The notes under the pieces: model-generated | What the model saw: the letters and a program-made list of their open reading frames with translations, nothing else | Told to the model about the DNA's origin: nothing | The model's database searches: none | Assembly: GCA_021840785.1 (NCBI GenBank) | Contig: JAKBXD010000003.1 | Location: 1-28,417, forward strand | Length of the DNA stretch: 28,417 nucleotides | Direction of reading: 5' to 3' | Source: Pseudomonadota bacterium | GTDB taxonomy: Bacteria > Pseudomonadota > Gammaproteobacteria > Acidithiobacillales > Acidithiobacillaceae | Shown here: positions 15,772-23,812 of the stretch, in pieces | Numbering within the stretch: the stretch's first letter is position 1 | Layout: every line of letters begins with the position of its first letter | Translations under genes and position numbers: made by a program

Positions 15772-16965
15772 ATGAAGACGGCGACGATCGTCATTGTCGG
15801 CGCGGGAAAAATTGGGCGAGGATTCCTCGCGCATTTGATCTACGAGAGCGGGCACCCGTTTACCTTTATTGAACATTACGATGAGATCGTGCAGCAGTTG
15901 CAGGTCCGGCGTCGGTACCGGGTCGAGATCGTGGGGAATCCCGATCGGAGTGCGACGATCACCGACTTTGACATCGTGGGATGGCGCGATGAGGGAGCGG
16001 CTCAAGCGTGTCTCGACGCAGATACGATCTTTACGGCGGTGGGGGGGGGCCGAGTGGCGGCGCTGGGCCCGCAGCTGGCCCCTCTGTTGGCTACCCGGTG
16101 GAGGCATCGGCCGGAGGCCCCGCTGAACATCGTCACCTGTGAGAATTGGGTGCATCCCGCCACGCTGCTTCAAAATGCGATTTTGGCCCATCTCCCGACC
16201 GCCCTGCGCGAGCACGCTCACGAGCTGCTAGGGGTTGCGGACGCCACCGTCTTGCGATCGTGCATGGAACCAACGCCCGAACAAGCGGCGGAGGATCCGT
16301 GGACGGTGCAAGCGCAGGACTATTGGGAATTGCAAATCGACGGAGATGCGCTAAAGGCACCGCTCCCGGCGGTGCCCGGGCTGCAACCGGTGCCACAGTT
16401 TCAGCGCGCGCTCGAACGGAAGCTCTATACGTATAATGCGGCGAGTGCCACGATGTCGTTTTTGGGGACGCTCGTGGGATATCGATACTTGCACGAAGCG
16501 GCCCACGATCAGCGAATTTTGGCCATTACCCGGGCGGTGCTTCGTGAAGCGGGAACGGCCGTCTGTCGCCGCTATGGGTACACCGAGGAAGCCCAGCGCA
16601 ACTTTGCCGAGAGCGCCCTCGCGAAATATCGGAATCTGCAGATCCCCGACACGTTGGAACGTAATGTTCGCGATCCCTTGCGCAAGCTGGGCCGTTCCGA
16701 TCGTCTGGTCGGGGCAGCCTGTTTGTGCTTGGACGTCGGCGTCATCCCTTCCGCGCTGGCCTTGGCGATTGCGGCGGGCTTGCGTTATCAGGAACCTACC
16801 GATCCGTCCGCTCGCGCCTTGCAGGAGCAGCTGGCCGAACAGGGTATCGATCACGTGCTGGCCACCGTGTGTGGCCTGGACCCCCAGGGCGACCTGGCGC
16901 AAATGATTAAGCGGCGGGGAGTAGACGTCGATCGCTTTGTCCGTGGGGAGGTCGTCGAGGGCTAA
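15772..16965 (+). CDS. Mannitol-1-phosphate 5-dehydrogenase-like polyol dehydrogenase with replaced catalytic His
   Basis: 397-residue polyol-specific long-chain dehydrogenase, matching MtlD (382 aa) along its length: VGAGKIGRGF (G10, G12, G15), PLNIVTCENWV, ALERKLYTYN, and RDPLRKLGRSDRLVGAA near the C-terminus. Family catalysis uses Lys, Asn and His spaced K-x4-N-x2-H. Here K217 and N222 are present but the His position is S225 (YNAASATMSF). The frame is clean and codon use is like its neighbours, so this is not a sequencing artefact of a shift. The enzyme may use a different substrate, or the residue may be compensated. ATG 15772 follows GGAGGAGACAAG, 39 bp after the kinase gene. The gene symbol mtlD is withheld because of the substitution. 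Confidence 0.87.
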   Translation: MKTATIVIVGAGKIGRGFLAHLIYESGHPFTFIEHYDEIVQQLQVRRRYRVEIVGNPDRSATITDFDIVGWRDEGAAQACLDADTIFTAVGGGRVAALGPQLAPLLATRWRHRPEAPLNIVTCENWVHPATLLQNAILAHLPTALREHAHELLGVADATVLRSCMEPTPEQAAEDPWTVQAQDYWELQIDGDALKAPLPAVPGLQPVPQFQRALERKLYTYNAASATMSFLGTLVGYRYLHEAAHDQRILAITRAVLREAGTAVCRRYGYTEEAQRNFAESALAKYRNLQIPDTLERNVRDPLRKLGRSDRLVGAACLCLDVGVIPSALALAIAAGLRYQEPTDPSARALQEQLAEQGIDHVLATVCGLDPQGDLAQMIKRRGVDVDRFVRGEVVEG

Positions 16966-17019
16966 GGACCCCCATAAGTCCCCGACGGCCCCTGGGATGG
17001 GGCGAGGAGAGGGTCTATC

Positions 17020-17049
17020 CCCAGACGGCCATCCTACCCCCCGTCTGGG
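17020..17049. other. 9-bp perfect stem-loop in the leader of the zinc dehydrogenase gene
   Basis: CCCAGACGG (17020-17028), a 12-nt loop and CCGTCTGGG (17041-17049). No T-tract follows, so intrinsic termination is unlikely. It sits in the 199-bp gap between the MtlD-like and zinc dehydrogenase genes, and could be an mRNA-processing or attenuation structure. Confidence 0.4.
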
Positions 17050-17120
17050 CAAGGTCCGGAAACGGCATGCCGAGCAGAGGGGTTCGCAAGCTATCGCCAG
17101 CAGGAGGATCGGGGAAAAGG

Positions 17121-17136
17121 GGTCGTCTAGACGACC
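17121..17136. promoter_or_regulatory. Perfect 16-bp palindrome GGTCGTCTAGACGACC, operator candidate
   Basis: A perfect dyad with no spacer, 28 bp before the start codon of the zinc dehydrogenase gene. Perfect 16-bp palindromes are rare by chance, and this size suits a dimeric repressor (LacI, GntR or TetR type). As RNA it would be a short stem just upstream of the SD. No second copy is seen in the window. Confidence 0.5.
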
Positions 17137-17164
17137 TGGGCGTCAGGTGAGAGGAGACGCAGGG

Positions 17165-18184
17165 ATGCAGGCATTAATTGTCGAAGCGGCCAACGCGGTC
17201 GCGTTATGGAACGGCTCGGTGCCAGACCCGAATCCAGGTTGGGCTCGGGTGCGAGTAAGGGCAGCCGGCATTTGTGCGACGGATCTCGCGGTCGTGCAGG
17301 GCGAATTTTCGTCGGCGTTTCCGATGACGCCGGGGCATGAATGGGCGGGAGTCGTGGAGGCAGTGGGGGATCCCGCAGATGCCCGATGGGTGGGCCAACG
17401 GGTGGCTGGTGAAAATGACGTCGGGTGCCTCCACTGTTCGGCGTGTCGAACCGGGCAGTGGCGGTTTTGTGCGGACTATCAACAAATCGGGTTTGGAACG
17501 TATGCCGGGAGCTATGCCGATTACCTGGTGGTTCCGGTCTATGGGTTGCACGCCTTGCCCGATCCGGTGTCGTTTGAGCAGGGTGCCCTGCTAGAGCCTC
17601 TGGCGGTGGGAATGGCGGTACTGCGTCGGGCGCATCTGCACGTGGGCGATACCCTGACGATCATTGGGGATGGGCCTGTCGGCCTCAATACCTTGATCGT
17701 GGCACGTGCCGCCGGGGCTCGGCGCGTGATCGTCGTGGGAGAACAAGAGGCCCGATTAGCGTGTGCGGAAAAGTTGGGAGCTCTCGCTTGCGATCATCGG
17801 CAGGGGGCGATCCCGACGGCGGTGTTCCGACATCATGGTCGGTCTCAGATTGTGGTGGAGGCCACGGGCACGGCCATTGGTGTGCAAATGGCCCTGTCCG
17901 TAGTCGCCCCTGAGGGGCGCGTGGTGCTGGCGGGCTATGCTCATGGGCGGCCTGTCACCATTCCGGCGGACGCCGTGCATCTGCCAAACGTCCAGATTGT
18001 CGGGGCTGGCAATAACCCAGGGTGGATGGGGCGAACGCTCGCTTGTGTGGCTGATGGGGTGTTGGCCAGTACCCAATTGGTCTCCCATCGGTATCGCTTG
18101 GACCAATATGCCGAGGCGCTGGAACAGATGCGCTCGCGCGGGAACGGCCTCATCAAGTCCCTCTTTACGTGGGAAGATTTCTGA
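17165..18184 (+). CDS. Zinc-dependent alcohol/polyol dehydrogenase (MDR family)
   Basis: 339-residue medium-chain dehydrogenase like sorbitol or threonine dehydrogenase. Catalytic zinc ligands are C37 (GICATD) and H58-E59 (GHEW). The structural-zinc lobe has C88, C91, C94 and C102. GDGPVGL is the NAD loop. ATG 17165 follows GAGGAGACGCAGGG; the frame is open to 16937, but that extension crosses the stem-loop and palindrome and does not look like protein. Third gene of the kinase/MtlD-like/MDR block, it probably oxidises a polyol or sugar to a ketose that the FGGY kinase phosphorylates. The actual substrate is unknown. Confidence 0.92.
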   Translation: MQALIVEAANAVALWNGSVPDPNPGWARVRVRAAGICATDLAVVQGEFSSAFPMTPGHEWAGVVEAVGDPADARWVGQRVAGENDVGCLHCSACRTGQWRFCADYQQIGFGTYAGSYADYLVVPVYGLHALPDPVSFEQGALLEPLAVGMAVLRRAHLHVGDTLTIIGDGPVGLNTLIVARAAGARRVIVVGEQEARLACAEKLGALACDHRQGAIPTAVFRHHGRSQIVVEATGTAIGVQMALSVVAPEGRVVLAGYAHGRPVTIPADAVHLPNVQIVGAGNNPGWMGRTLACVADGVLASTQLVSHRYRLDQYAEALEQMRSRGNGLIKSLFTWEDF

Positions 18185-18536
18185 ACGGTCCAAAGCGGAG
18201 GCCCTCGCCATCTGTCGGTTGCCGTGAACGGATTACCCCTGGCTGCCGGAGGTCGATCGCCGTGGGTCGCTGTGGGTGGGCGAAAGCGTGCAACATGGCC
18301 TGGCGGACTTCTTGCCGTTGCCCACCCCGTGGAGGCTTGTCCCGTGCCTGCACGAGGTGGGGTCATCATGGACCACGAAATCAACGCTCTCGCCCCTCCG
18401 GCGCAATCCGGTAGGGGATCCTCGGGATCATGCCCATATGGCAAAGGGCGGAACCAGCCTCAGAACAAAGATACCTGGGCTGTATCCCGGTTCAACCCCC
18501 GAACGACCGCGGTATGATGCTCACACCCTCTACGAT
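18185..18536. other. 352-bp convergent intergenic region, no recognised content
   Basis: This gap lies between the converging zinc dehydrogenase and glucarate-dehydratase-like genes. Short open frames exist on the plus strand, but none has family-like sequence or a good SD. I see no clear terminator with a T-tract. It could contain degraded coding sequence, but I cannot identify any. Confidence 0.6.
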
Positions 18537-19739
18537 CTAATAGAGCGGCAAGATGGGAATCCACTCCGGACGGTGGGGATCCAGAAATTCATTCACCTCG
18601 CCGTCTTGCAGAAATCGCTCATGATAATGGCGCACCTTATCCCAGTCTACCTCGATGCCCAATCCTGGTCCCGTCGGCACATTAAAGCCCCCGTGGCGGT
18701 AGGTCCAGGGGATAGTAAGGATGTCATCGGATTGGTCATGATAATGCGAATCGATGGCGTAAACGAGGGTCGGGGTCGCGGCGGCAAACTGCACCATGGC
18801 AGCCGTCGAAATGCCCAACTCCCGGTCGCTGTGCATACCCAACCCGAGTTGTAGGGTTTCGGCGACGCCGGCGAGCTTGCGACATTGGGACAAGCCCCCC
18901 CAGAAGTGCACATCGGACAGGATGATGTCGACCGCCCCTAGGCGGAAGCCCACGGGAATGTCACCAAAGCGGGTAACGCACATGTTCGTGGCGAGCGGTA
19001 GGGGCACTGCGGCGCGGACGCGTGCCATCCCCTCGAGGAGGTCTGTGGGATCCTCAGCGTATTCGAGATCCACGGCCGCCATTTTGGGGAGCATGGTGAT
19101 CGAGGTTTCCACGGACCAGGCAGCGTTGGGGTCGTAGCGTAATTTGGCATGCGGCAGGCGATGGCGAATGGCCTGCAGAGCGTGGAGTTCCTCGGTCGGA
19201 GTATGCACTCCGCCCTTGAACTTGACGACCTCGAACCCATACGTGGCGACCAACGCTTCAGCCCGATCGGCGAGGGCCTCGGCGGTATCTTCGCCCCCTT
19301 CGCCCTGGGAGCCAGGATAGCGATAAAAGAGGTAGGCAGAGACGGGGATATGCTGTCGAAAGACACCGCCTAACAAGGCGGCGACGGGCTGGTTGGTACT
19401 TTTGCCTAAGATGTCCCACACCGCCATTTCGATGCCCGCGTAGACGTGAGCGGGCACGAATGTCTCGTAGGCAATTCGAAACGATTGGGCGATGCGTGCC
19501 ATGCGGTCGATGTGCCAACAGTTGAGCCCCCGAAAGTGCTGCGCGAGAAACTGAACGGCTTCGACGGTGGCACGACCGCCATAGGTCTCCCCGACCCCAA
19601 CGATTCCGTCGCGCGTTCGGACGGTGATGATGCAGCGCGTGGTGCCGGTTTCGACGCCCATGCTCCAGCGCAAGGGGGCCACCATGGGCACGGTTACGGG
19701 AATGGCGTCTATCGATTCGATGAGTAACGTGGGGTTCAT
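18537..19739 (-). CDS. Glucarate dehydratase-like enolase-superfamily enzyme
   Basis: 400 residues of the glucarate dehydratase subgroup, which removes water from hexarates or related acids. Subgroup marks are K173xK175 (VVKFKGG), metal ligands D203 (YDPNAAW), E229 (YAED) and, as third ligand, Asn252 (LATNMCVTRFGD). Asn rather than Glu here is typical of the subgroup. DVHFWGG follows, then the H303-x-D305 pair (GMHSDRELGIS). The start at 19739 overlaps the stop of the GH38 gene as ATGA, so translation is coupled. Pairing with an alpha-mannosidase is unusual for a glucarate enzyme, so a C2- or C4-epimeric acid may be the true substrate. Confidence 0.88.
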   Translation of the reverse strand: MNPTLLIESIDAIPVTVPMVAPLRWSMGVETGTTRCIITVRTRDGIVGVGETYGGRATVEAVQFLAQHFRGLNCWHIDRMARIAQSFRIAYETFVPAHVYAGIEMAVWDILGKSTNQPVAALLGGVFRQHIPVSAYLFYRYPGSQGEGGEDTAEALADRAEALVATYGFEVVKFKGGVHTPTEELHALQAIRHRLPHAKLRYDPNAAWSVETSITMLPKMAAVDLEYAEDPTDLLEGMARVRAAVPLPLATNMCVTRFGDIPVGFRLGAVDIILSDVHFWGGLSQCRKLAGVAETLQLGLGMHSDRELGISTAAMVQFAAATPTLVYAIDSHYHDQSDDILTIPWTYRHGGFNVPTGPGLGIEVDWDKVRHYHERFLQDGEVNEFLDPHRPEWIPILPLY

Positions 19740-22216
19740 TGCGCATGCTCCTTTTTCTCGTGTAGTCGCCAGCTTTGAATTTGAAAGGGAGAAACGGAGA
19801 GGGCGATCTGCGGACCGTCCACCATCGGGGCCACGGCGCGTTCGCGCACGTCAACAGGGCCCGCCTGGACAAACCGCGAATCTAATAAGGTCAAAGTCAG
19901 GGGGCCTGCTTGCCCATAGGGCTCGTGAAATCGCACAATCCACCCCTGGCCATCTTCGGCGGGTTTGAAAGCGTCCAGGATCACGGGGAGGCCATCCAGA
20001 AGGAATGGGGGTGAACTGGGCGGAGGGGAAGTGTGACGGGATCCTCCGGTGGGCCCCACCACAAACGGCCGATTCCAGGCGTGCGCTTCCTCTGCGACCT
20101 GGGCCTGGGGAAGGCCCTCGGCAAAGGGCAGCAAGGCATAGTCAAAACGATGGGTTCCGACCTCGCGGGCCAACACCGTTCCCGTTTTCCCGCCCGAGAA
20201 TTCTTCCACCGGGTGCCGCTCCATTCCTGGAAAGAGACGAATCGCGAGGGACGTGGTCGCGCCCCGTCGATATCCTTCATAGGTGTCGAAGGCCCGCAAT
20301 AAGACCAGGTATCCGGCATCAGGCTCGAACCAATAGCCTGGCGTGCCGCGATTGAGGATGGCCAGTCCTTCGCGCTCTCCGCTGACCGCGAAGGTATGGG
20401 CGGCGAAGTGCCCTTCTGGCCGTTCGGTGAGGGCAAACGGCGTTTCATACCAAATTCGCGTCCCGGTCGTCCGCGACCGCGGAACTCGAACCGTCAGCAG
20501 ACCATTGGGAGGCACTACCCCATCCAAGGTGACCGTGCAGTCAATTCGGGGAGTATGATCATAAAACCGAAAAGTCTGGCGCAGACGGCCCCCTAGAGCG
20601 GGTCGACCTATACTGACGATGTCGCCGAGTGCGTTGTGCTCGATCCAACATTCGTCGGGCGGGTCCTGAAGCCAAGTGCGGCGGTCGTTGAGATCGAGCA
20701 TGCCTTCCAGGTTGGGGTGATCTTCATGCCACACTTCCAGGCGGTTGGCGTGATCTTCAGGATGCCACACAGGACGGCCTTCGTGCGTGCGCAGCCAAGA
20801 CAGCGTTCCCGTTTCGGGGTCGAATCCCCCCACGTAATGCGCCGTGTTCACGATAACTTCGGCATGGTCTCCTCGAGCAAGCCATCGCCGGGTTACGGCC
20901 GATCGGGGGCTTCGGACAAGGTGGACCGAGCCTACCTGCAATCCCGAAAGCGCTAGGGTACATTCTACGGGCGAACCTGGGGCCACTTGGCGGGACGGGA
21001 GGGCGTGCCCCCCCGCGTCTACGGCACCCCATCGCGAGGTGGCATCGCCAGGCAGCAGCGTGACAACATCATGGCGCGCTCGAACGTCCGGGTTAAAGAT
21101 GGGCGTCGTATCCGTTGCCGCCAGGGCTCCCAGCCATTGAATTTGCCGATGGCGTACGGCTTCCTGCACCTGAGCGAGCCGGTCCATGGCCCGTTCATAG
21201 ACGCGGTCACTGCAACTGCCGCCCATCGTGTCGTGAAATTCCGAGAGTAAGAGGAGTTGCCACTCTCGGGTAAAGTCGTTGGCGGTCTCCACGCCGAGCG
21301 TGGCCGCTAAGGCCTCGGTGGCGACCAACGCTTCCTCGACGTGGCGGTGCCGAATCTTGAACGCAACCCGGGTGTCCCAGGTGCCTCGCAGGTCGCCTCG
21401 ACGATAAGGTGGATTAAAATCCCAGTCGATGGTCGGGATCGCGTCGGATTGGGTAGCGAGCTGATCGAAGTATTGGCGGGGGGTACCGAGACGCACGACC
21501 GCTTCGGGGACGATCCGGTGCACCGCGTCGGCCACCAGGGTGACAATGCTCGACGCCGTCATTTCTGGACGGACCACGTCACTGCCCCAAGGTACCATCC
21601 ACAAGCCCTGATGGCTGTGTTGATGCAGGGTGTGTAACCGCTCGGTCAGGTTGCCAGGTCCCATACTGTAATGTCCTGCCAGCCAATGCGTTAGGATCCG
21701 GCTGCCATCGGGACCACGGTACCAAAAATCGGTCGGGAAGTCGGCGATGTCGCGGTCGGGAGGCACGTCCCGGCTAAACACATAGCCGGTATAACCGGCC
21801 TGGGTGAGAATTTGGGGCAATTGGGGGATCTGCCCAAACTGGTCGATAAGCCAGGCAATGGGAGCTGCCTGGCCGAAGTGTGCCTCCGTCCAGGCCTGAC
21901 CGTGAAGGATTTGGCGGATAAGCGATTCGCCGGAGGGCTCGGCCAGACCGGGCGACGTCATCATGCCCAACAGCGGCTCCCACCGGCCTTCGGCCACGGC
22001 AGATTGCCAGGCCTTGCGCTCCTCCTCGGACAGTTGATCCCAGACGGGAGCCATGATGGTGACCTGATCTTGACTGAAGGTGTAGTCGGGATCGTGCGTG
22101 ACGCGGTCTAACGCTTGCTGAAGAATTTCGGTGGACCATTCGATAGTGGTGTCATACGTCCAATACCATTCGGTATCGATATGTGAATGCGGAACTACAA
22201 TGACGGTCAGTGCCAT
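19736..22216 (-). CDS. Alpha-mannosidase, glycoside hydrolase family 38
   Basis: 826-residue GH38 retaining enzyme, zinc dependent. VVPHSHIDTEWYW gives zinc ligands H12 and D14, WLIDQFGQ gives the nucleophile D125, and the later SEFHDTMGGS carries the third zinc His. The three-helix bundle and C-terminal beta domains follow in the usual order. The start at 22216 follows AGGAGGTTTTGTC. No signal sequence is seen, so it probably works in the cytoplasm on imported manno-oligosaccharides or glycan fragments. It is the first gene of a two-gene operon whose second gene is the glucarate-dehydratase-like enzyme. Confidence 0.95.
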   Translation of the reverse strand: MALTVIVVPHSHIDTEWYWTYDTTIEWSTEILQQALDRVTHDPDYTFSQDQVTIMAPVWDQLSEEERKAWQSAVAEGRWEPLLGMMTSPGLAEPSGESLIRQILHGQAWTEAHFGQAAPIAWLIDQFGQIPQLPQILTQAGYTGYVFSRDVPPDRDIADFPTDFWYRGPDGSRILTHWLAGHYSMGPGNLTERLHTLHQHSHQGLWMVPWGSDVVRPEMTASSIVTLVADAVHRIVPEAVVRLGTPRQYFDQLATQSDAIPTIDWDFNPPYRRGDLRGTWDTRVAFKIRHRHVEEALVATEALAATLGVETANDFTREWQLLLLSEFHDTMGGSCSDRVYERAMDRLAQVQEAVRHRQIQWLGALAATDTTPIFNPDVRARHDVVTLLPGDATSRWGAVDAGGHALPSRQVAPGSPVECTLALSGLQVGSVHLVRSPRSAVTRRWLARGDHAEVIVNTAHYVGGFDPETGTLSWLRTHEGRPVWHPEDHANRLEVWHEDHPNLEGMLDLNDRRTWLQDPPDECWIEHNALGDIVSIGRPALGGRLRQTFRFYDHTPRIDCTVTLDGVVPPNGLLTVRVPRSRTTGTRIWYETPFALTERPEGHFAAHTFAVSGEREGLAILNRGTPGYWFEPDAGYLVLLRAFDTYEGYRRGATTSLAIRLFPGMERHPVEEFSGGKTGTVLAREVGTHRFDYALLPFAEGLPQAQVAEEAHAWNRPFVVGPTGGSRHTSPPPSSPPFLLDGLPVILDAFKPAEDGQGWIVRFHEPYGQAGPLTLTLLDSRFVQAGPVDVRERAVAPMVDGPQIALSVSPFQIQSWRLHEKKEHAQ

Positions 22217-22255
22217 GACAAAACCTCCTGGTGACTAAACCTCGGTGTCATATCT

Positions 22256-22269
22256 AGCACTCAAGTGCT
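22256..22269. promoter_or_regulatory. Dyad AGCACT-CA-AGTGCT upstream of GH38 (operator candidate)
   Basis: 6-bp arms around a 2-bp centre, about 40 bp before the GH38 start codon on the minus strand. The place suits a repressor site for the mannosidase operon. The arms recall CIRCE half-sites, but the 9-bp spacer of CIRCE is missing. Confidence 0.4.
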
Positions 22270-22554
22270 GGTGCACACCTGTGGAATATTTGCTTGCCCG
22301 AAACAGCCTCACAGCACGATGGGAGTCCGACTGAGCCCTCTGCCCCCGTGATCCCGGTTCAGAAGGCGTAGAAAAACCCGATCACGGGCTGGGAGGTCAT
22401 TTGGCCAGTCAGCATCTGAATTCCCCACCCGCAGCTAGTGAAAACACCACGCCCATCGTGCGTCTGCGCCGATGGTCATAGACGGCTCTTAGTACATTTG
22501 CTCTTTCGTGTAGCCGCCCCAGTCTGCCTCAAGACCTTTTCAGAGCTGCCTATG

Positions 22555-22575
22555 CACGGTCTTATCCTGACCGTG
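22555..22575. repeat. 7-bp perfect inverted repeat CACGGTC-N7-GACCGTG
   Basis: Exact 7-bp arms around a 7-bp centre in the middle of the divergent region. Could be an operator or a small RNA hairpin; no T-tract follows on either side. Confidence 0.4.
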
Positions 22576-23020
22576 AGGGCGCGCCCAGTCCTGCCACGTT
22601 GGTACCGGCTAGTGCCCTCGCCCCCGCCCACAACGGCTGAGCGTGGCCTGGAGACATGCGACGCTCTGATGGTATTTCGTCAACCCATTGATTATGGATA
22701 ACAACCTGTTCGGTTGGGGTGACCTTTTACCGTAAATCGTTACGTGATTGAGTGGGTCGTGGACTGCACTGTTAGATCGAAACAATCATGTCACTGATAA
22801 AAACGAAAATCTACAAAGTCAGTTAATCACGGCTGCTGCGTGCCTGTCAAATCCTCCGTGGTATGATTCGAGCACAATGTTTAAAACTCCTCGGGGGTTT
22901 CATAGGTGGGATCCGATGGATCCAGATGGACAGAAGGGGATTAGTCTCGTAATCAACGGCTCGCGACCGAAGTTTGGTGTGTCATCAGAGATCGTTCGAA
23001 ATAGCCATTGTTTTCTAGTC

Positions 23021-23049
23021 AAAGGAGAGTTACTATGGCGAAATAATAG
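23021..23049 (+). other. Orphan SD-ATG followed at once by tandem stops, just before iclR
   Basis: AAAGGAGAG (23021-23029) and ATG at 23035 form the best translation start in the neighbourhood, but the frame reads Met-Ala-Lys then TAA TAG. The IclR frame opens only at GTG 23069, one frame over and without an SD. Either a short leader that reinitiates at the GTG, or a frameshift that removed the original IclR N-terminus. Confidence 0.45.
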
Positions 23050-23068
23050 TATCACTCGATGAAATGGG

Positions 23069-23812
23069 GTGGCTGGTATTCGGCAAGACTATTCGATCGA
23101 TATTGTGGAGAAATCCCTCCGGCTTCTGGAACTATTTGATTACCAGGCTCCTCGGTTGACGCTGGACCAGATCGCCGGACGCCTCGGGATCTCCAAAACG
23201 CGCGCGTTTCGCATTGCACAGACCATGTTGGCGTGCGAGTTTCTCCGATGGAACGCCGAGGTGCGCGAGTATTCCTTGGGGCCGGCCTGTCAACATCTAG
23301 GATTGGTGGCACGGACCGGCGATGCGCTCAAAGCGCATATCCTGCAGACGATGTATGCCTTGCACCGCGACAGCGAAGAGACGGTGAACTTGGCCCTGGT
23401 GCAAGACCACCACCTGTACTACGCGACCATACTCGAGAGTCCTCACGCCTTTCGCGTCTCTGAAGCGCCGGGTGACGTTGTGCCTTGGGAGGGCACCGCC
23501 TTGGGCCGAGCCTTTCTGGCGGCCGTGACGGCTCCGGCGGAGTATGTGGAGGCGGACCGTCTGCTAACCATGCAGGCCGCCCTGGAGCGTACGAAATCCC
23601 GGGGGTATGCGCTGGATGATCAAGAATCGGTGCCGGGGGTGCGTTGTGTGGGGGTGCCGATTCGGGGGCGCGCGGAGGATGGCGTGATTGGGGCCTTAAG
23701 TATTTCAGGGCCGGTCAGCCGGATGACGGATGCGCACGTTCGGCATTGGGGCGAGCGGCTCAAGGCCGCGGTCGCCGAATTCTACACCAGCCTGGAGGGA
23801 GCAAGAGTCTGA
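23069..23812 (+). CDS. IclR-family transcriptional regulator
   Basis: 247 residues. The N-terminal winged helix (about 9-62: DIVEKSLRLLELFDYQ...LTLDQIAGRLGISKTRAFRIAQTM) is followed by the IclR effector domain, with VNLALVQDHHLYY, WEGTALGRAFLAA, SRGYALDDQESVPGVRCVGVPI and GALSISGP. GTG 23069 is the only start left in this frame because TGA lies at 23060-23062, and it lacks an SD (see the orphan SD-ATG just upstream). The gene ends TGATG, overlapping the aminotransferase start by one base, so it belongs to the same operon and probably autoregulates it. IclR effectors are usually small organic or sugar acids. Confidence 0.93.
   Translation: MAGIRQDYSIDIVEKSLRLLELFDYQAPRLTLDQIAGRLGISKTRAFRIAQTMLACEFLRWNAEVREYSLGPACQHLGLVARTGDALKAHILQTMYALHRDSEETVNLALVQDHHLYYATILESPHAFRVSEAPGDVVPWEGTALGRAFLAAVTAPAEYVEADRLLTMQAALERTKSRGYALDDQESVPGVRCVGVPIRGRAEDGVIGALSISGPVSRMTDAHVRHWGERLKAAVAEFYTSLEGARV

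Larger units (their letters stand above)
22217..23068. other. 852-bp divergent intergenic region, AT-rich toward IclR
   Basis: This is the long gap between the divergent GH38 and IclR genes. It holds three inverted repeats: AGCACT-CA-AGTGCT (22256-22269), CACGGTC-N7-GACCGTG (22555-22575) and CGTAA-ATCG-TTACG (22731-22744). From about 22690 the composition drops to clearly lower GC than neighbouring genes. An open frame at 22748-23062 gives a 104-residue peptide unlike any family I know and without a good SD. Promoters for both directions must lie here, but no hexamer pair is convincing. Confidence 0.6.

Noticed and set aside
17055..17065. TCCGGAAACGG shared with the structured RNA at 944-954, as a second element copy
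   Set aside because: A single shared 11-mer is expected by chance in a window this size, and no neighbouring stems match.
22256..22269. CIRCE heat-shock operator
   Set aside because: The arms resemble CIRCE half-sites, but the spacer is 2 bp instead of 9 and the downstream gene is a mannosidase, so it is listed only as a generic dyad.
22748..23062. 104-residue ORF in the divergent region
   Set aside because: No SD, no family resemblance, and it ends inside the IclR translation-start region; treated as non-coding.
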